DNA from: Conidiobolus incongruus B7586
Lineage: Eukaryota > Entomophthoromycota > Entomophthoromycetes > Entomophthorales > Conidiobolaceae
DNA length: 28,994 nt
Assembly: GCA_000697335.1 (NCBI GenBank)
Contig: JNEM01013212.1
Span: 1-28,994 of the forward strand
Direction of reading: 5' to 3'
The notes beneath the pieces are model-generated. The model saw nothing but the letters and a program-made list of their open reading frames with translations. It had not been told where the DNA came from and did not search any database. The position numbers and the translations under genes are program-made. Below, in pieces: positions 21,917 to 28,994 of the stretch (within the stretch, counting starts at the first letter, position 1; each line of letters starts with the position of its first letter).

Positions 21917-23738
21917 TACATTAATTTATAAATTGACTTGACATAATAATATACCTATTTTAATATTGATTAAAATTACATTGTAGCTATTTTTAAATTT
22001 AAAATTATTCATCAATTTTTATTTTATGGGATTGTTTTTTTTGATCAATTCAAATTTTAACAATGAAAAATATGTCTAAATTAGACAAATTTATTATATT
22101 TAGAATGATTTGCAAGTATAATTGTTTAGTATCCTTTATATTTAAATGACACTTTAATCGATATATATTATCAGTTATTCTTTATAATGAAATATAATTT
22201 TTACTTCAAAAATTAATTAAAACAATAATAATTTTATATACTATTAAATTGAAGAATAGTAATTTAAAAAATGCTAATTTATGTGTTTTGATTATTGTTA
22301 TAAGCAAAGATATTATTCCGAGTCTATGGACCACTAATAGCAATAACAATAGGCATTAATTAAAAAGTATATAGTTGTTTAATTCATATATTCCTACTTA
22401 TATTAAGCAGAGAGTTGGAAATTTATTCAAGTGACATTCAATTAAGGAAGAGTATTTAAGACCAGAATTGCAAACATTTTTAAGAGATGATACCTCCAAT
22501 CCCAAATAGACAAAAATATTTCCCAATTATTGACATCATATTCTATTATATCTATATATTTCTCTAAATAAAAACGGCAATTCTAAAAATTAAGTTGAAA
22601 AAAAAATAATATGAAACAATCAAATTAAAAAGTGTATATTATAAAAAACAAGATTAAATAGATTGGTGTAAAGTAATAATTGAATATATTTAATTATAGT
22701 AATTTTTAAATGGAATATTTGTATGTCATTATTTTTGAATGTCAAGATACACTAGGCTGACCATTAAGTAGCAATCTTTTTTAAATTTATATAAGTTGCA
22801 GATCAACTAATATATGGCCTTGGTATTGGTAATTATTCGAAATTCTGCATTAACTTTATTATAATAATATTTGTGTTTTATTATATATATTTCTGAGTTT
22901 AATTTTAAAATAGGCAATCAAGTTGAATTGGTAAAAAAATTACAATTCAAAGTATAAAATATATAAATTCGTTTTTTACAATAGCCAATATATAATATAT
23001 TCAAATTTTTCAATAAATATTATGAAGATAAACCTTTATTCATATTCTCATACTCGATATAATATTTATTTTTAATCAAAAAATCATCAAAGTACTATCA
23101 ATTTTTTCCCTCAATTATTGTGAACTCTGTAAAGAGTATAAAAATTGCATGCCAATAATAGCTTTTCTTTTAATCAATATAATAGAAAATCTTTTAAGCA
23201 GATATTTTTGTTGCTATATATATATATATATATATTCATTCTTAATTTATAAAATATATTCAAATTTCCAATAAATAATTTTGTACTATCCAATTTTATA
23301 AACATTTTTACAAAACAATAATTTTTAGAGTAATAATATATAATTTAAACATTATTAATGAATAGAACTGACAATGATTATATTATAATATATATTAAAT
23401 ACTATAAATATGGATAAAAGTTTAAAAATAATTTGTACAATAATATTTTTCTAAATTATAAATATTAAGGTTGAATTTTAATGTGTTTGATAATTTAAGC
23501 AAAGTTTTTTAAAAAAATCATAATTTCAAATATTAGATTTAATAATATTTTTAGGTATTGGAAATATATTTTAGTAATTTTTATTAATATCAATGAAATG
23601 GTAAATCAATAAAAACTGAAAAATGAGCGCTACTCAATATTCAAATTAAACAAAAAGATTATTTTAATTTAACATTTTATTAGTATTAATAATAATATAT
23701 GAGCAAGAGATATATATTGTAATTTATAGTTGTGTATT
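21917..23738. other. 1.8 kb AT-rich spacer
   Basis: It holds the upstream region of the RRM gene and the 3' flank of the glycerol kinase gene. A (TA)n array lies at 23215-23235. Around 22400-22510 a short, less AT-rich stretch contains about 20 codons with protein-like character (EEYLRPELQTF), too short to call. I see nothing else. Confidence 0.5.
23215..23235. repeat. (TA)n microsatellite
   Basis: About ten TA units in the spacer downstream of the glycerol kinase gene. Confidence 0.9.
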
Positions 23739-25701
<1,963 letters not shown>

Positions 25702-25763
25702 TTTGGATTTAGTAATATTTAAATTAATTAATCTTTTTATGTTCATTCAAACCATGAAACAAG

Positions 25764-25786
25764 CTTATATACCACTACTTATATAG
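25764..25786 (-). promoter_or_regulatory. paired TATA-like boxes of the glycerol kinase gene
   Basis: On the minus strand TATATAAG occurs at 25771-25764 and CTATATAAGT at 25786-25777. If the proximal one is used, the upstream ATG at 25746 would lie very near the transcript start and could be skipped. Confidence 0.35.
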
Positions 25787-27490
25787 ATATTCTCACTAAT
25801 ATAATTTATATTAAGGATTTGTCTTAATTTTTCATATGATATTGGATTTAGAATTAAGCAATATCCACAATATGAATCCCGAATTCAAATTTCAAGGTTT
25901 TCTTCATATAAATTCACATTTTAATTTTACTGTTTTTTATATTTTACTTGTTTTAGTGTGACATCTCCATTATTTTGTTTTTACATGTAAAAATAAATTT
26001 TGTGAATTTAATTGGTATATTAATAACTATATCCAATTAAACTTCCTTTTTAGATTTCCATATCCAATTAAGGATTTTGAGAAAAATATCTAAATTTTGA
26101 TGTTTTGATTTTCAAAAATAATTTGATATATTTCAAACATAAATACAGTGATGTATTTTTTGTTATAGTAGACTTTCACAAAGTTTTTTGTTAATTATAT
26201 TTTTCAATGTTGATCATATGATCTGTATTTAACTATAACTGAATAATTATACCTTTTATATCAGTATTCATATATTTTCAATTGAGTTTACATGCTTGTA
26301 AATTGTTACTATAATATTAAGCTATTTATTCAAAGAATATCATTTTGCATTTAGTCAATAATATTCTTATATTCAATTCATATAATATAATTAATAACAA
26401 TCTTATCATTTGAAATATAATAAAAATTATATTAGTTCAACATATATAAATAGGCTCATCAATAAAGTTTATAATCAGTGAGATTATTAAATTATTATTA
26501 TTTCTAGCCAATAAACTCAAGTTTACTTATATTTTATATTATTAAATAATGATTAACATATAATTTTTAAATCTTAGAAATTAAAATAATTTAATTATAT
26601 TTAAATATTAAATTAAATCTAAATATAATAATAATATTAATAATAATTCAAAATACAAATAATTATAAAATATTTTGAAAATCAATTTTAATGATACATT
26701 GATATCAGCATACTTTATTTTTAAAATTATTGAAAATAATCCAGATTTTCTATTGACAAAATTTGAATATAATGATATTTTCATTTTATAATATCATTTT
26801 AGCTAAACTTATTAATATTACTATAATATAAAATATATATATATATATTTTACATAGCTCAAATATATTTTAAACAATTTATCTTATCCTAATTTATATA
26901 TGATATCTTGAATTTTATCTAAAAACAATTTGTTGAAATAATTTAAATATAAAATTTTTTTAAAAAATAGCTATTCAATTATATTAGTTTAATTTTCAAA
27001 ATTTATTCCAATTATTATTTATTATAATAATGAGTTATATATTTAAATTGGTAATTCTATATCCTAATAATTTAACAATATATAATTTAGCATTAATATC
27101 AAAAGTTTGAATTATAAAAATAAACTTTTATTAATCAAAGGAAGTTTTTAGCTCTAATTTGAAATATTTCTTCAATAAAATTAAAATAATTAATATTAAC
27201 TATGAGATCAATATATTTTTAAATTAATAACCAAAATTTATTCAGCATATCTTTGTTATTATTAAAATCAAATTTTATATTATTTATAATGGTATTTTGA
27301 AATAATAAGATAATATTTAATTATATTATATTTGATAAAAATAATAAATAATAAATATTAAATATTATTTTAAAATTGAAAAAAGGAGATTTTTTAATTA
27401 TTTATCTTTTAAATATATTATTAACTTTAATAAAAGGATTATATAAATTGAATAAAAAATTAATAATTTGAAATTATACACTAACCTACA
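25787..27490. other. 1.7 kb AT-rich spacer
   Basis: It is very AT-rich and contains a (TA)n array at 26833-26848 and a 12-nt direct repeat (atatccaattaa near 26030 and 26060). I see no gene or RNA in it. It ends where transposon-terminal sequence begins. Confidence 0.55.
26833..26848. repeat. (TA)n microsatellite
   Basis: Eight TA/AT units in the spacer left of the transposon. Confidence 0.85.
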
Positions 27491-27505
27491 AAAGTGAGTC
27501 ATAAA
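27491..27505 (+). repeat. stray copy of the transposon terminal-repeat core
   Basis: AAAGTGAGTCATAAA is identical to the inner strand of the right terminal repeat of the adjacent Tc1/mariner element, and it lies about 170 bp outside the left end in the same orientation. It may be a solo end of a second copy or of a short non-autonomous relative. Confidence 0.5.
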
Positions 27506-27662
27506 ATCAAAAATACCTATATTTTTACTAATAACTTGATTAATATTTAATGAAATAAACTTAAATTAAATAATTAAAATCTATTATATTTATTAGTTAT
27601 ATATATCATTAAATGATGATATTTAGCTATTAATTGGTTAAAATATAAACCCTTAAATTTTA

Positions 27663-28865
27663 CCTAAGGTGAGTTATAAATTTGTAGGTTTTTGGTGATA
27701 AAAAAAAATTAAAACCTAGTGTATCTACCTTTAGCTTTTCTAACTTCTTTAAGTTTGTAGGGTATAGAATCAACTAACTTTTTACACTAAAAAGGGTTAA
27801 TCTTGTTCTATACTTCTTAAACATATTCTTAAAGTTGATTTAAATTTTTTGCTGGGGGGAAAACTTTAATAACTTTTTTTAATTAATCCCAAAGGTGTTC
27901 AATTAGATTAAAGTTAAGAGATTGAGGAGGCTACTTCATAACTGTTATCTTGTTATTTTAAAGCTATTTGGTAATAAAAGCTGTAGTATAGCAAGAAACA
28001 TTATCTTGCTAGAAAATAACATCAGATTTGTTTAACCTATACTATACAATGGTTTTTTTCAATTCATTGTTTAGAATACTTTAGTACATTTTAGTATTAA
28101 TTCCCCTATTAACTTTACAAAGATACCTTATACCTAAAGACAACATACATCCCCAAACAATAATTAACCCACTATTATACTTTTGGGTAGAATTAACATA
28201 ATGGTTATAAAGTAGTTCTGTATCTTTTCTGAAGTATCTAGCTTTTTTATCAAATCTACTAAAGTATATTTTTGTTTCATTAAATTAAATAACCTTACTC
28301 TAATTAGTTTTGGTTTAATATTAGTGGTGACATTTAAACTCTTACCTAACTTTATAGTGGGATTTCTTTAGTTGGGGGTGTTTTTTCTTGAGGTGTGAGT
28401 GGTATCTATGCTAATGTAAAACACATATAATAGTATTAGTGCTAACTAATATTCTTGTATAGTTTTATAGTTCCTGTTGTATTTCTACAACAATACCACA
28501 CTTGCTTATATTAACTAACCTACAAATATACTTCTTATCATGTTTATCTATAATCTTAACACACTTAAGTTTAGGTTTAAATGTTTTTTTATTGCTATTC
28601 TTAACAACTTTAACTATAGTAGACTAGTTAACATTAGTAATTCTAGCAATATCACAAGTTGATTTACCTTTTTTATAAAGTTGATTAATACACAAGTAGA
28701 TTTTTTTAGAGAGGGATTTAAGTATAATAATATTAATAAAAAGAATTTAGTATATCTGTAAAATATTATATAAAATAATAGCAAAAAGAGAAAAAAGATA
28801 TGGTTATATATTGTTAAATATATCCCCTTATCTCAAAAACCTGCAAATTTATGACTCACTTTAGT
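27663..28865 (-). mobile_element. Tc1/mariner-type DNA transposon, inactive
   Basis: A core terminal inverted repeat of 31 bp is seen at 27663-27693 and 28835-28865, with 27 of 31 positions matching and the shared core ATAAATTTG. TA flanks both ends (27661-27662, 28866-28867), as the family's target duplication would, although TA is common here. Similarity continues outward for some 40-50 bp on each side (for example AACCCTTAA), so the true ends may lie near 27615 and 28912, with longer repeats. The interior is filled by one transposase frame on the minus strand. Three of the four repeat mismatches are transitions, two of them C in the right copy and T in the left before A. Confidence 0.85.
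27709..28725 (-). pseudogene. dead Tc1-family DD(34)E transposase
   Basis: The frame is colinear for about 339 codons, the normal size, with no visible frameshift but 19 internal stops, all TAA or TAG. Family landmarks remain readable: N-terminal helix-turn-helix (GKSTCDIARIT), DKKYICRLV of the second helix-turn-helix, FNETKI where the first catalytic Asp block is expected (Asp now Asn), VWGCM, QDN with the second Asp, and PPQS...IEHLWD with the third acidic residue. No ATG is seen at the expected start; ATA lies there. Stops fall at sites where the family has Gln (about 15) or Trp (about 4). The element is clearly dead. Since there are no indels, I infer point-mutational inactivation soon after insertion instead of slow neutral decay. 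Confidence 0.85.
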
Positions 28866-28994
28866 TAAATATTAAGGGTTAATATTTTTGCTAATAGTTT
28901 ACTAAATATATCTAAATATATTTATCTATTATTAAATAATATACTTTAATTATATATTATAGTTTCAAGTAATCTAATATATACAATTGTTTTA

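Noticed and set aside
27709-28725. Reassignment of TAA/TAG to glutamine as the reason for stops in the transposase
   Set aside because: Host genes in the window end in TAA or TGA at the family-typical length (uL22, Psf3, glycerol kinase, PP1 subunit) and contain no internal TAA/TAG. About four of the transposase stops lie at conserved Trp sites, which a Gln reassignment does not explain.

Overview
The window is nuclear DNA of a eukaryote with a very AT-rich genome, most probably a fungus of an early-diverging or otherwise AT-rich lineage. I cannot place it more closely. The reasons are: six genes are split by 24 short GT-AG introns of 39 to 66 nt in total; the coding parts are clearly richer in G+C than the spacers; and the gene set includes a glycogen-targeting PP1 subunit with a CBM21 domain, a two-domain disulfide isomerase with an ERp29-type tail, a HIG1/Rcf1-type protein, uL22, Psf3 and a glycerol kinase. 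All recognised genes use the standard code and end in TAA or TGA.

Layout. 64-1791 (+) is the 3' part of an unrecognised multi-exon gene that has a His...Asn-Cys pattern like permuted papain-fold enzymes. 2140-2213 (+) is a worn tRNA-Thr(AGU)-like sequence. 2396-2743 (-) is a small HIG1-domain mitochondrial protein. 4957-6267 (+) is a protein disulfide isomerase. 6268-10066 is a gene desert that contains one unexplained G+C-richer patch (about 9130-9510). 10067-11212 (-) is the intronless PP1/glycogen-targeting subunit, with a clear TATA box and stress-element-like sites upstream. 11213-18130 is a 7 kb desert with several (AAT)n and (TA)n arrays and one possible two-exon micro-gene at 15613. 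18606-19333 (+) is ribosomal protein uL22 (RPL17), which has markedly C-ending codons. 20409-21250 (-) and 21371-21916 (-) are Psf3 of the GINS replication complex and a small nucleolar-type RRM protein, 120 bp apart. 23739-25701 (-) is a nine-exon glycerol kinase. From about 27600 to the right edge lies a dead Tc1/mariner-type DNA transposon.

The genes are scattered housekeeping genes, not an operon-like system: ER folding, respiration, carbon storage and glycerol use, translation and replication. The most unusual signal is in the transposon. Its transposase frame is colinear for about 339 codons with no visible frameshift, yet it carries 19 internal stops, all TAA or TAG and none TGA. They sit where Gln or Trp is expected, and the two terminal repeats differ partly by the same change (CpA to TpA). 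This is the signature of repeat-induced point mutation or a similar cytosine-deamination defence. The second most interesting item is the unrecognised gene at the left edge.
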